Assembly: GCA_020633895.1 (NCBI GenBank)
Contig: JACKCT010000008.1
Span: 119,720 to 183,719, forward strand
Direction: 5' to 3'
Source: Deltaproteobacteria bacterium
Lineage (GTDB): Bacteria > Lernaellota > Lernaellaia > JACKCT01
DNA: 64,000 nucleotides
The translations under genes and the position numbers were made by a program. Below the pieces are notes generated by a model. It made no database searches. It saw only the letters and a list, made by a program, of their open reading frames with translations, and had not been told where the DNA came from. Below, piece by piece: positions 44,800-53,251 of this stretch (positions within the stretch are counted from its first letter, which is position 1; the number at the start of each line of letters is the position of its first letter).

Positions 44800-45450
44800 A
44801 TGATGGATGACGTCGAACAAATCGTCAGGATGTTGCGGCGGTATCGGGGAGAAAACGTCTTCAACCCGTACCGCGACCGCTGTGCGACGCACGACCTTTC
44901 CTATGCGGCGAGAATTCGTACGGAGAATTTGCGGCGATACCTGACGTCCCTGGCGGCGCGCTCTCACCCCGTCGCGATTGTCGGGCGGGATCTGGGATAT
45001 CGCGGCGGGCGACGAACGGGGCTGCCTTTATCGGACGAAACGCTGCTGCCGCTCATCGGGGCGAGATACGGAATCGAGCTCGCGCGGGCCTGCAATACCG
45101 GCCCTCTCGTGGAGCGCACCGCGCAAGAGCTATGGCGCTTTGCCGAGTGTTTTGAGTCGGCGCCCCTGCTCTGGAATGTCTTCCCCTGGCATCCTCATCG
45201 CCCCGGCGAGCCTTTGTCCAATCGCCCTCACACGGCGGCCGAGGCACGCGCCGGTCGCGACGTCCTGCGGCGCGTTCTGGATCTCCACGACGTGCGTGTC
45301 GTCATCGCGCTGGGCCGGGTCGCCCAGGCGACGCTTGCGTCGATGGGCGTGGGACACATCCCGATCCGCCACCCCAGCCACGGCGGGCAAACCGAGTTTC
45401 GCACCGGGATGACGGCCGTGTTCGGCGGCCGCGATCTGTCCGGATCTTAG
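44800..45450 (+). CDS. Uracil-DNA-glycosylase-superfamily-like protein
   Basis: A 216-residue protein. The order [23 protein letters not shown], then [33 protein letters not shown] and a final [12 protein letters not shown] follows the UDG superfamily, with the first motif for base/phosphate binding and HPSHGG as the leucine-loop-type motif. The catalytic acid of motif 1 is unclear. It starts in an AT-rich leader with tandem ATGs (44800, 44803) and no clear ribosome site. Divergent from phnW. Function may be DNA repair or another base-binding role. Confidence 0.65.
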   Translation: MMDDVEQIVRMLRRYRGENVFNPYRDRCATHDLSYAARIRTENLRRYLTSLAARSHPVAIVGRDLGYRGGRRTGLPLSDETLLPLIGARYGIELARACNTGPLVERTAQELWRFAECFESAPLLWNVFPWHPHRPGEPLSNRPHTAAEARAGRDVLRRVLDLHDVRVVIALGRVAQATLASMGVGHIPIRHPSHGGQTEFRTGMTAVFGGRDLSGS

Positions 45451-45588
45451 CGCAATTCCAAAGAAAACCCGGCGGATCAACGCTTGACAGCCCGACAGGC
45501 CATGGGAAGTATCAATGGCTTGTTGGCCGCCGAAGGATTTGGCGACGAAATAGAGCGCGGACCAACGGAAATCGAGGTCATATCCGCC

Positions 45589-46293
45589 ATGAGCACGCTT
45601 CATATCGTGCGTCACGCTCAGGCTTCTTTTCGCAAGGACGTCTACGATCAGCTCTCCGACCTGGGCGTCACGCAGGCCGAATGCCTGCGGGATTATTGGG
45701 TGCGTTGGGGGCAGAAGTTCGACGTGATCTATTCGGGCGCCATGAAACGCCAGACCGACACGGCGACGATCATGATGCCCGAGATCTCGGCGATCGACGA
45801 GCAGGATCCGACGGTCATGGCCGAGTTCGACGAACACGACACCCACGCCATCATCCGCCATCAGATCGCCGCCATGTCCAAGGACGATCCCACCATCGCC
45901 GAAGAAGCCTCCCAGATGTACACCGACCGCAAGGTGCTCATGCGCATCCTGCACATGACCATGCACAACTGGCAGCAGGGGCTGCACGCCTCGGACGACA
46001 TCGAAACGTGGGCGGCGTTTAAGAAACGTGTCGAGTCGGGATTTCGCGAGATCATCGACGACAACGGCCCGGGCAAGCGGCTGTGCGTGGTCACATCCGG
46101 CGGACCGGTCGCGGTGGCGATGCAGATGGCGCTGGGCCTGACCGATGAAATGGCGCTGGACCTGACGTGGAATATCCGCAACGCGGCGGTGACGGTTTTC
46201 GGGTACGACAAAGACGGGATGCAATTGATCCGCTTTAATTCGGTCTCCCATCTGGAGTACCATGACGAACCGAATCTGCTGACCTATCTCTAG
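45589..46293 (+). CDS. Histidine phosphatase superfamily protein
   Basis: A 234-residue protein beginning MSTLHIVRHAQASF, the RHxxx phosphohistidine motif. The second His lies in LCVVTSGGPVAVAMQ (Ser-Gly-Gly in place of the common HGG form), and YSGAMKRQTDTA fits the family. The ATG at 45589 was chosen on the RHAQ position; the frame is open 35 codons further upstream. It precedes the acyl-CoA dehydrogenase by about 50 bp and probably forms an operon with it and the kinase. Confidence 0.82.
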   Translation: MSTLHIVRHAQASFRKDVYDQLSDLGVTQAECLRDYWVRWGQKFDVIYSGAMKRQTDTATIMMPEISAIDEQDPTVMAEFDEHDTHAIIRHQIAAMSKDDPTIAEEASQMYTDRKVLMRILHMTMHNWQQGLHASDDIETWAAFKKRVESGFREIIDDNGPGKRLCVVTSGGPVAVAMQMALGLTDEMALDLTWNIRNAAVTVFGYDKDGMQLIRFNSVSHLEYHDEPNLLTYL

Positions 46294-46343
46294 TTGCGCC
46301 CAACCTTGAGCCGAAACTTGAGCTAAAAGGAGCGACGCGTCCC

Positions 46344-47561
46344 ATGGATTTTGCCGTCCCTGAACCGCTGCAGGCCGTCATCGACGCGATCAACGACTTT
46401 CTCGACGCCGAAGTCATCCCGCTGGAAAAAGAATTTCTGGGCAAGACTTTCACCGAGATGCTGCCCGTGATCAACGGCCTTCGCGCCAAGGTCAAGGAGC
46501 GCGGCTGGTGGGCGCCCAATCAGCCCAAGGAACTGGGCGGCATGGGCCTGAGCCTGACCGAGCACGGCCTGGTCTCCGAGGCTTTGGGCCGCACGCCCCT
46601 GGGGCACTACCTTTTCGGCTGCCAGGCGCCGGACGCGGGCAACGCCGAGATCCTGCATATGTTCGGTTCCGAGGAGCAGAAGGCCCAGTGGCTCAAGCCG
46701 CTGGTGAACGGCGATATCCGAAGCTGCTTCGCCATGACCGAACCGTCCATGCCCGGCTCCAATCCGATCATGCTCGCCTCCACGGCCGTCAAGGACGGCG
46801 CCGATTACGTCATCAACGGCCACAAGTGGTACACCACCTCGGCCGAGGGCGCGGCCTTCGCGGTCTGCATGGCCGTCACGCATCCCGACGCCCCGCCCCA
46901 CCTGCGCGCCAGCATGATCATCGTCCCGGCCGACACGCCGGGCTATCGCATCGTGCGCAACATCCCCGTCATGGGCCACGCCGGCGACGATTATTTCAGC
47001 CATGCCGAAGTGCGCTTCGAGGATTGCCGCGTACCCCAGTCCAACCTGTTGGGCGGCGAGGGATTCGGATTCGCCATCGCCCAGGAACGCCTGGGCCCCG
47101 GGCGCATCCACCATTGCATGCGCTGGCTGGGCATCTGCAAGCGCTCGTTCGACCTGATGTGCCAGCGGGCCAACGAGCGCGTGGTGGACATGGACGGCGG
47201 CGTGCTGGCGAGCAAGCAGATCATCCAGACATGGGTGGCCGAGTCCGCGGCGGAGATTCAAGCGGCGCGGCTGATGACGCTCCAGGCCGCGTGGAAGATC
47301 GACAACGTCGGCGCCAAGGCGGCCCGCGACGAGATCGCGCTCATCAAATTCGTCGTCGCCAACACGATGCAGCGGGTCATCGACCGAGCGCTACAAGTGC
47401 ACGGCGGGTTGGGCATGACCGACGACACGATTCTCGCGTTTTTCTTCCGCCAGGAACGGGCCGCGCGCATCTACGACGGCGCCGACGAGGTCCACAAGGT
47501 GTCCTTCGGCAAACGCAAGCTGCGCCATTACGCGGGCGTGGCGGCCGCGGGGAAGAAGTAG
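46344..47561 (+). CDS. Acyl-CoA dehydrogenase, ACAD10/11-like
   Basis: A 405-residue flavoprotein. CFAMTEPSMPGSNP, NGHKWYTTSAEGA, a central GEGFGFAIAQERLGPGRIHH and a late ALQVHGGLGMTDD ... ERAARIYDGADEVHK match the family. The company of an APH-type kinase and a phosphatase is the ACAD10/11 or LvaA/LvaC arrangement, in which a 4-hydroxyacyl-CoA is phosphorylated and the dehydrogenase fold then removes phosphate. The ribosome site AAAAGGAG lies 11 nt from the ATG. Confidence 0.9.
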   Translation: MDFAVPEPLQAVIDAINDFLDAEVIPLEKEFLGKTFTEMLPVINGLRAKVKERGWWAPNQPKELGGMGLSLTEHGLVSEALGRTPLGHYLFGCQAPDAGNAEILHMFGSEEQKAQWLKPLVNGDIRSCFAMTEPSMPGSNPIMLASTAVKDGADYVINGHKWYTTSAEGAAFAVCMAVTHPDAPPHLRASMIIVPADTPGYRIVRNIPVMGHAGDDYFSHAEVRFEDCRVPQSNLLGGEGFGFAIAQERLGPGRIHHCMRWLGICKRSFDLMCQRANERVVDMDGGVLASKQIIQTWVAESAAEIQAARLMTLQAAWKIDNVGAKAARDEIALIKFVVANTMQRVIDRALQVHGGLGMTDDTILAFFFRQERAARIYDGADEVHKVSFGKRKLRHYAGVAAAGKK

Positions 47562-47564
47562 TCA

Positions 47565-48632
47565 ATGAACGAGGAATTGCTGGACAAGCCCCGGCGCGTT
47601 CGCGAAGGCGAGGAACTCGACGCCGAGGCGCTGGGAGGGTTCCTGAAAGAAAACATCGAGGGACTGTCCGGCGATGTCGCGATCCGTCAGTTTCCCAGCG
47701 GATTTTCCAACTGGACGTACCTGGTCACGGTCGGCGATCGGGAGCTGATCCTGCGACGCCCCCCGGCCGGCACCAAGGCCGCGACCGCTCACGACATGGG
47801 CCGCGAGGCGCGCATCCAGACGGCGCTCAAGCCCGTGTTCCCCTATGTCCCCGATGTGCTGCTCCATCACGAGGCCGACGACGTGATCGGCGCGCCGTTT
47901 TACGTCATGGACCGCATCAAGGGTATCATCCTGCGCTCCGACCTGCCCGAGGGCATGACGCTCTCCGAGGACGAGGCCCGCACGCTTTGCGAAAACATGA
48001 TCGACGTGTGGGTGGAACTGCATTCGGTGGATTATGTCGCGGCGGGCTTGGGCGAGATGGGCCACCCGGAAGGCTACGTGCGGCGGCAGGTGGAGGGCTG
48101 GTCCAAGCGCTATCGCAACGCCCGCACCGACGACGCGCCGGATTTCGAATCCGTCATGGGCTGGCTGGCCGAGAACATGCCGCCGGATAGCGACACGCCG
48201 ACGATCATTCACAACGATTATAAATTCGATAACGTGGTGCTCGATCCGGACGATCCGCTCAAAATCGTCGGCGTGCTGGATTGGGAGTTGGCGACCATCG
48301 GCGATCCGCTGATGGACCTGGGCAGTTCGCTGGCCTATTGGGTGCAGGCGGGCGACCCGGACGAGGCTCAGTTTATCCGCCGCCTGCCCACGCACCTGCC
48401 CGGCATGATGACCCGGGAGCAGATCATTGCCCGCTATGCCGAGAAAACCGGCCGCAACGTCGATAATTGGGACTTCTATTTCACTTTCGGCCTGTTCCGC
48501 CTGGCGGTGATCGCCCAGCAGATCTACTACCGCTTCTACCACGGCCAGACCAAGGACCCCCGTTTCGGCGCCCTCGTCTTTGCCGTCCAGATTCTGGAAA
48601 AGTCGGCCGCCGGCGTCATTTCCCGCGAGTAG
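47565..48632 (+). CDS. APH-family phosphotransferase (ACAD10/11-type kinase)
   Basis: A 355-residue aminoglycoside-phosphotransferase-fold kinase. N-lobe FPSGFSNWTYLVTVGDRELILRRPP, catalytic HNDYKFDNVVLDPDDPLKIVGVLDWELATIGDPLMDLG (Brenner-type Asp and DW/E metal motif). The gene starts 3 bp after the dehydrogenase stop. In the ACAD11 and LvaA systems this kinase phosphorylates the hydroxyl of a 4-hydroxyacyl-CoA. Confidence 0.88.
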   Translation: MNEELLDKPRRVREGEELDAEALGGFLKENIEGLSGDVAIRQFPSGFSNWTYLVTVGDRELILRRPPAGTKAATAHDMGREARIQTALKPVFPYVPDVLLHHEADDVIGAPFYVMDRIKGIILRSDLPEGMTLSEDEARTLCENMIDVWVELHSVDYVAAGLGEMGHPEGYVRRQVEGWSKRYRNARTDDAPDFESVMGWLAENMPPDSDTPTIIHNDYKFDNVVLDPDDPLKIVGVLDWELATIGDPLMDLGSSLAYWVQAGDPDEAQFIRRLPTHLPGMMTREQIIARYAEKTGRNVDNWDFYFTFGLFRLAVIAQQIYYRFYHGQTKDPRFGALVFAVQILEKSAAGVISRE

Positions 48633-48692
48633 CTCCCCGAATTTCTGCTATAACGCTCCCGAACAACTATCACCAAGCCGGGAGTAAACAAG

Positions 48693-50060
48693 ATGATCAT
48701 CGTCATCAGCGATCTGCATCTGACCGATGGGACCTCGGGCGAAACCATCAACGCCGGGGCGTTTCGCACTTTCGCCGAAAATCTCAAGCGCCGTGTGCGC
48801 GACGCGTCCTGGCGTCCCGCGACCGACAAGACCGGCGAGACCCAGGGTCGGTTCGAGGCGGTGGACCGCTGCGACGTGATCCTGCTCGGCGACATCCTGG
48901 ATGTGATCCGTTCGAGTCAGTGGGTGGACAGCGGCGACGAGACGATGCGCCCCTGGGGCGATCTGAAGGCCATCGCACCGATGGTCCTGGATATCACGAA
49001 GAAGATCCTCGCCAAGAACGACGAATCCCTCGCCTATCTGCGCGAGTTGGCTCAAAGGCCCGTCACGATTCGGGACGACCGCTCCGGCAAGGAATTCGCG
49101 GTGCCGGTGTATTTCCATTATTTCGTCGGCAACCACGACTGGTTCTATCACGTCAAAGGCCCCGCCTATAACGAAACGCGAAAGCTTATCAAGGACGCGA
49201 TGGGCCTTTCCAACAACCCCAACCAGCCCTTCCCCCATGTCCTCGACGAGGCTCCCAAGGCGCTGCAAGGCCTCATTCGCGCCCACGGTGTCTACCTGCA
49301 GCACGGCGATATCTGGGACGACCAGAATTTCGAAAAACTCCACGGCCGCGACCATTCGTCCATCGGCGACTGCATCGTGGTGGAATTGCTCAACCGCTTT
49401 CCCGGCGACGTGCGCGCCGCGCTGAACCTGGACGAGCAAGACCCTCTCTTCCTCCTGCTCAAGGAGATCGACAACGTCCGCCCGCTGACCGCCGTGCCCG
49501 AGTGGATGTTCGGCGTGCTCAACCGTCTGCATCAGCCGGACGTCAAGCGCCGCATCCTCAAACTCTGGGAGGACCGGGTCGACGAATTCTTCCGGGTGCC
49601 CTTCGTCAAGGACCACGATAAATTCCTGCAAAAAGACTTCGTCGACTTCCTCCAGGTCGCCCTGCGCCTCACGCGCTTCCTGGGCGAGCACAACTTCCGT
49701 CGCCTGGCCGTCGGCGTGGAGAAAATTCAGGACTTAACCTCCCGAGGCACGCCCTATTGGAAATTCGCGGCGCAGGAGATCGCCCTGGACTACGACGGGA
49801 TCAACTTCGTCGTCTACGGCCACACGCACAAACCGGGGGTGACGCCGCTGGACCGGATTTTCGAGCCGGGCTCGATCCGCGTGAAAGCCGACAAGATTTA
49901 CATCAACAGCGGAACCTGGCGGCGGGTGCATCAACGCTGCGAGGTCTCGCGACGGGATTTCGAGTTTGTCGGCGCCCATGTCATGACCACGGTCACTTTC
50001 TACCGAGGCACCGAGCGCATGGGACGTCGTTATGAAACCTGGACCGGGCTCCTGGATTAA
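48693..50060 (+). CDS. Calcineurin-like metallophosphoesterase
   Basis: A 455-residue protein. VISDLHLTDG, a metal-bridging GDILDVIRSS, GNHDWFYHVKGP and the final YGHTHKPGVTPLD with two metal His make the full MPE set. An insert of about 200 residues sits between the second and last motifs, longer than in simple phosphodiesterases. The ATG has GGGAG upstream. A TATAAC box lies at 48649. Substrate unknown. Confidence 0.87.
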   Translation: MIIVISDLHLTDGTSGETINAGAFRTFAENLKRRVRDASWRPATDKTGETQGRFEAVDRCDVILLGDILDVIRSSQWVDSGDETMRPWGDLKAIAPMVLDITKKILAKNDESLAYLRELAQRPVTIRDDRSGKEFAVPVYFHYFVGNHDWFYHVKGPAYNETRKLIKDAMGLSNNPNQPFPHVLDEAPKALQGLIRAHGVYLQHGDIWDDQNFEKLHGRDHSSIGDCIVVELLNRFPGDVRAALNLDEQDPLFLLLKEIDNVRPLTAVPEWMFGVLNRLHQPDVKRRILKLWEDRVDEFFRVPFVKDHDKFLQKDFVDFLQVALRLTRFLGEHNFRRLAVGVEKIQDLTSRGTPYWKFAAQEIALDYDGINFVVYGHTHKPGVTPLDRIFEPGSIRVKADKIYINSGTWRRVHQRCEVSRRDFEFVGAHVMTTVTFYRGTERMGRRYETWTGLLD

Positions 50061-50285
50061 CCGGCCCTTTTGATGCAAAGCATCGTTCTGTAAGGGAAAC
50101 CGCAATATTTGTCGCGGCAGTCGATCCGTTTGAACGGAATCCAAGTCGATAACTTGCCAAATTGACTGATCAATACGCCTCATTTTGGATCGAGCGGTCA
50201 TGTAATATTCTTCCTGACTTGCCACAAATATGATTTGGATCATGATAGTGACTCCCATTCATTGCACGACGAGGGAGGTCACATC

Positions 50286-51176
50286 GTGCGCAATTCCACA
50301 CGTATTCTGTTGATATTGTTTGCTATTCTCATGCTCGCGATCGCTTCGGCGTCGGTTGTCGCCTGCGGAGACGACGACGATGACGATGACGACGATTCAT
50401 CCATCGACGACGACACGGACGATGACGACGACGACGACGATGACGACGATGACGATGATCACGACGATGACGACGACGACCATGAGGTTCACTGGAGCTA
50501 CGACGGCGAGACCGGCCCGGATAACTGGGCGGATCTGTCGGACGAATGGGCGGCCTGCGATGACACGAAGCAGTCGCCGATCGACATCGTGGTCTCCAGC
50601 GTGGACTCCAAGAGCCTGGACGATCTGGAATTCCATTACGAGGCTTCGACGATCGAGGTGGTCAACAACGGCCACACGATTCAGGTCAACCCCAAGGACG
50701 GTGACAACTACGTGATGAAGGGCGGCGTGAAGTACAACCTGCTGCAATATCACTGGCACGCCGAGTCCGAGCACACCATCGACGGCGCCCATTCGGACAT
50801 GGAACTCCACCTGGTGCATCAGAAGGACGGCAGCTCGGGGCTGGACGACCTGCTGGTCGTGGGCGTGATGATCGACTCGGGCGCCGAGAACTCGTCGTAC
50901 AAGCCGATCTGGGACAGCATCCCCTCCGAGGAAGGCACGAACTCGGTCACGGACAAGGTCGACGCCGCGGATCTGATCCCCGGGGACGCGAACTACTATA
51001 ACTACCCCGGCTCCCTGACCACGCCGCCGTGCACCGAATCGGTGGACTGGCATGTGCTCAAGTCCGGCGAGACGCTCTCCGACGTTCAGCTCAAGACCTT
51101 CACCGATCTGTATGACCACAACTATCGCCCGGTGCAGGCTCTGAACGGTCGGACCGTCGAGTATGACAACGACTAA
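50286..51176 (+). CDS. Alpha-type carbonic anhydrase lipoprotein with long Asp-rich linker
   Basis: A 296-residue protein starting at a GTG with GGGAGG 7 nt upstream. The lipobox VVAC27 is followed by D29-D37, then a run of 14 Asp, His and six more Asp, to about residue 66. The catalytic domain has all three zinc His (H156, H158, H175 in YHWH and ELHLVH), the TTPP loop, and H130 (NNGHTIQV) at the proton-shuttle position. A Cys pair (CDDTKQSPID and TPPCTE) fits the usual bacterial disulfide. It hydrates CO2 in the periplasm or at the surface. Confidence 0.95.
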   Translation: MRNSTRILLILFAILMLAIASASVVACGDDDDDDDDDSSIDDDTDDDDDDDDDDDDDDHDDDDDDHEVHWSYDGETGPDNWADLSDEWAACDDTKQSPIDIVVSSVDSKSLDDLEFHYEASTIEVVNNGHTIQVNPKDGDNYVMKGGVKYNLLQYHWHAESEHTIDGAHSDMELHLVHQKDGSSGLDDLLVVGVMIDSGAENSSYKPIWDSIPSEEGTNSVTDKVDAADLIPGDANYYNYPGSLTTPPCTESVDWHVLKSGETLSDVQLKTFTDLYDHNYRPVQALNGRTVEYDND

Positions 51177-51210
51177 TCGCCCCGGCGACTCCAACGCCTG
51201 ATCGACTCGT

Positions 51211-51240
51211 CCCACCGGCCGCGCGCCGGTGGGATTTTTT
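51211..51240 (+). terminator. Rho-independent terminator after the first carbonic anhydrase
   Basis: CCCACCGG-CCGCGCG-CCGGTGGG, an 8-bp stem followed by ATTTTTT. It separates the two carbonic anhydrase genes into different transcripts. Confidence 0.92.
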
Positions 51241-51418
51241 CGTTCGTCCTTATTGCGATCGTTCTCCACTCGTACTCTGCAAATCGCCCGTCATCGGTTA
51301 AAATACCGAGCAAGATTCGGCTCCCATGCGATCTGGATCATAGTCTTTTAACTCACCGTCAGGAAAATGGCCGCCGTGCATTGATTTGCCCGCCGTTCGC
51401 GGGAATTTTGAGGGATTC

Positions 51419-52117
51419 ATGTTTAAAATCCGTCAGCGCTGGAGCTACCAGGGGAGCAATGGACCGGACGCCTGGGCCGTGGAATTTCCGGGGTGCGGGG
51501 GCACGGCTCAATCGCCGATCGATATCGTCCGGCGTCAGGCCGTCAACGGCTCCACGATCCCGCTGGCATTCGACTATCGGCCGATTCAGGCGACCCTCTT
51601 CAACAACGGCTTCACGATGCAGGTCGACACGTCGCCGGGATGCGTCCTGACCTGGCGGGGGAGCCCGTATGACCTGGTCCAGTTTCACTGGCATTGCCAG
51701 AGCGAACACACCATCGACGGCCGCCCCTTCCCCATGGAGCTGCATCTGGTGCATCAATCCCGGGAGGCCGAGGCTTTTGCCGTCATCGGCGTGATGCTCG
51801 AGCACGGCGCCCACCAAGACGCCTACGACCTTCTCTGGCACGATCTGCCGACCGATGACGTGAAACAAAACATTTTTGACGAATTCGACCCGAGCGTTCT
51901 GCTGCCCTCCCGCCGGGACTATTTTCTCTACGAAGGTTCCCTGACCACGCCGCCGTGCACCGAGGCGGTCTCGTGGTTGTTGCTGGAGGAACCGTTTCCT
52001 GTTTCCAAGAAACAGATCGAGAATTTCGAGCATCTCTACCCGGATAATCACCGCCCGCGACAGCCCCTGAACGGCCGGCGCGTGCACTTCGTCCGCGGCG
52101 CATCATCGCGGACCTGA
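51419..52117 (+). CDS. Second alpha-carbonic anhydrase, no export signal
   Basis: A 232-residue protein. Zinc His H90, H92 and H109 are intact (QFHWH, ELHLVH), with SEHTIDG and SLTTPPCTE. The proton-shuttle position is F65 (NNGFTMQV) instead of His. The Cys pair for the usual disulfide is kept (C26 and TPPC), yet the start MFKIRQRWSYQG leaves no signal peptide, and no upstream frame supplies one. AGGG lies 4 nt from the ATG; a TTG 33 bp upstream is possible. It is clearly paralogous to the preceding gene. Confidence 0.9.
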   Translation: MFKIRQRWSYQGSNGPDAWAVEFPGCGGTAQSPIDIVRRQAVNGSTIPLAFDYRPIQATLFNNGFTMQVDTSPGCVLTWRGSPYDLVQFHWHCQSEHTIDGRPFPMELHLVHQSREAEAFAVIGVMLEHGAHQDAYDLLWHDLPTDDVKQNIFDEFDPSVLLPSRRDYFLYEGSLTTPPCTEAVSWLLLEEPFPVSKKQIENFEHLYPDNHRPRQPLNGRRVHFVRGASSRT

Positions 52118-52243
52118 GCGTCCGTTCCCCCCGCGACTTCGTGCTTGATCGGCATCGCCGTTGGGGCTAAAGTACGCCGATTTCACCGGACATACCGGAT
52201 AGTTTTTCAATCCAATTTGGCGTTGATTCGCATTGGAGTCACG

Positions 52244-53224
52244 ATGAGCACCGTCTTTGTCACGGGCGCCAGCGGCCACATTGGTCCGATTCTGGTGCGC
52301 AAGCTTCTTGAACGGGGCGACACCGTCCGCGCGTTGATCTATGCCGGTGACGAAACCGGAATCGCCGACCTTCCCATCGAAAAAATCCCCGGTGACTTGT
52401 TCGACAATGAGGCGCTGAAAAAAGGCATGGCCGGAGCCGACGTGGTTTATCACCTGGCGGCGCGCATCTCCATCGTCGGCCCGGAAGGCGGGTTGGTGCA
52501 CAAAATCAACGTGGAAGGCGTGCGCAATGTCGCCCGGATCGCTCTGGAAAGCGGCGTGAAGCGTTTTGTGCATTTCAGCTCGATCCACGCCTTCAAGCAG
52601 GAGCCCAAGGACGTCCCATTCGACGAGACGCGCACCCTGTGCGACGCGAGCAACTACGCCTACGACTACTCCAAGGCCCAGGGCATCGGCGTGATCCGCG
52701 AGTTCGTGGAAAAGGGCCTGCACGCGGTGATCGTCAATCCGGGCGGCGTGATCGGCCCCATGGACTGGCATCCGTCGCGCATGGGCCACGTTTGGCTGGA
52801 TCTGTACCACGGCAAGCTGCCGGGCGTGGTGGACGGCGGCTTCACGTGGGTGGACGCCCGGGACGTCGTCGACGGCGCCATCGCCGCGGAAACCAAGGGC
52901 CGCCCCGGCGAGTGCTATCTGCTCACCGGCGAGTACCACAAGGTCATCGACCTGGTGCACATGGCCGAGAAAGTCACCGGCAAGCGCATGACGCACATGG
53001 AAACACCCATGTGGCTGGCCCGACTGGTGGCGCCGTTCGCGCTGTGGTTCGCCCTGCTGTTCAAGATGACGCCCCTGTTCACGCCCGAGTCCCTGGGCGC
53101 GCTGCGCGGCCATCCCGACGTGCGTCACGACAAGGCGACCAACGAGTTGGGATTCGCGCCGCGCCCGGTCGCCGAGTCGATCAAGGACATCTACGCCTGG
53201 TTCAAGGAACAGAACATGCTCTAG
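52244..53224 (+). CDS. NAD-dependent epimerase/dehydratase (extended SDR)
   Basis: A 326-residue protein. Rossmann motif VFVTGASGHIGPILVRKL, catalytic YDYSK with Ser in FSSIHAF, then GFTWVDARDVVDGAI. A hydrophobic segment near 255-275 (LVAPFALWFALLF) suggests membrane association, as in some 3-beta-HSD-like sterol or quinone SDRs. ATG 52244 has GGAG upstream. It begins a run with the flavoenzyme and the SCP2 gene, so a lipid or sterol substrate is plausible. Confidence 0.85.
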   Translation: MSTVFVTGASGHIGPILVRKLLERGDTVRALIYAGDETGIADLPIEKIPGDLFDNEALKKGMAGADVVYHLAARISIVGPEGGLVHKINVEGVRNVARIALESGVKRFVHFSSIHAFKQEPKDVPFDETRTLCDASNYAYDYSKAQGIGVIREFVEKGLHAVIVNPGGVIGPMDWHPSRMGHVWLDLYHGKLPGVVDGGFTWVDARDVVDGAIAAETKGRPGECYLLTGEYHKVIDLVHMAEKVTGKRMTHMETPMWLARLVAPFALWFALLFKMTPLFTPESLGALRGHPDVRHDKATNELGFAPRPVAESIKDIYAWFKEQNML

Positions 53225-53251
53225 GCGAACCGTTCGCCGGAGGATGACAAG

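Noticed and set aside
50072-50084. GATGC-AAA-GCATC hairpin after the metallophosphoesterase
   Set aside because: Only a 5-bp stem without a T-run; too weak to call a terminator.
50397-50470. GAC/GAT triplet array looking like a simple repeat
   Set aside because: It is the coding sequence of the Asp linker; mixed GAC and GAT codons argue for selection on protein, not simple expansion.
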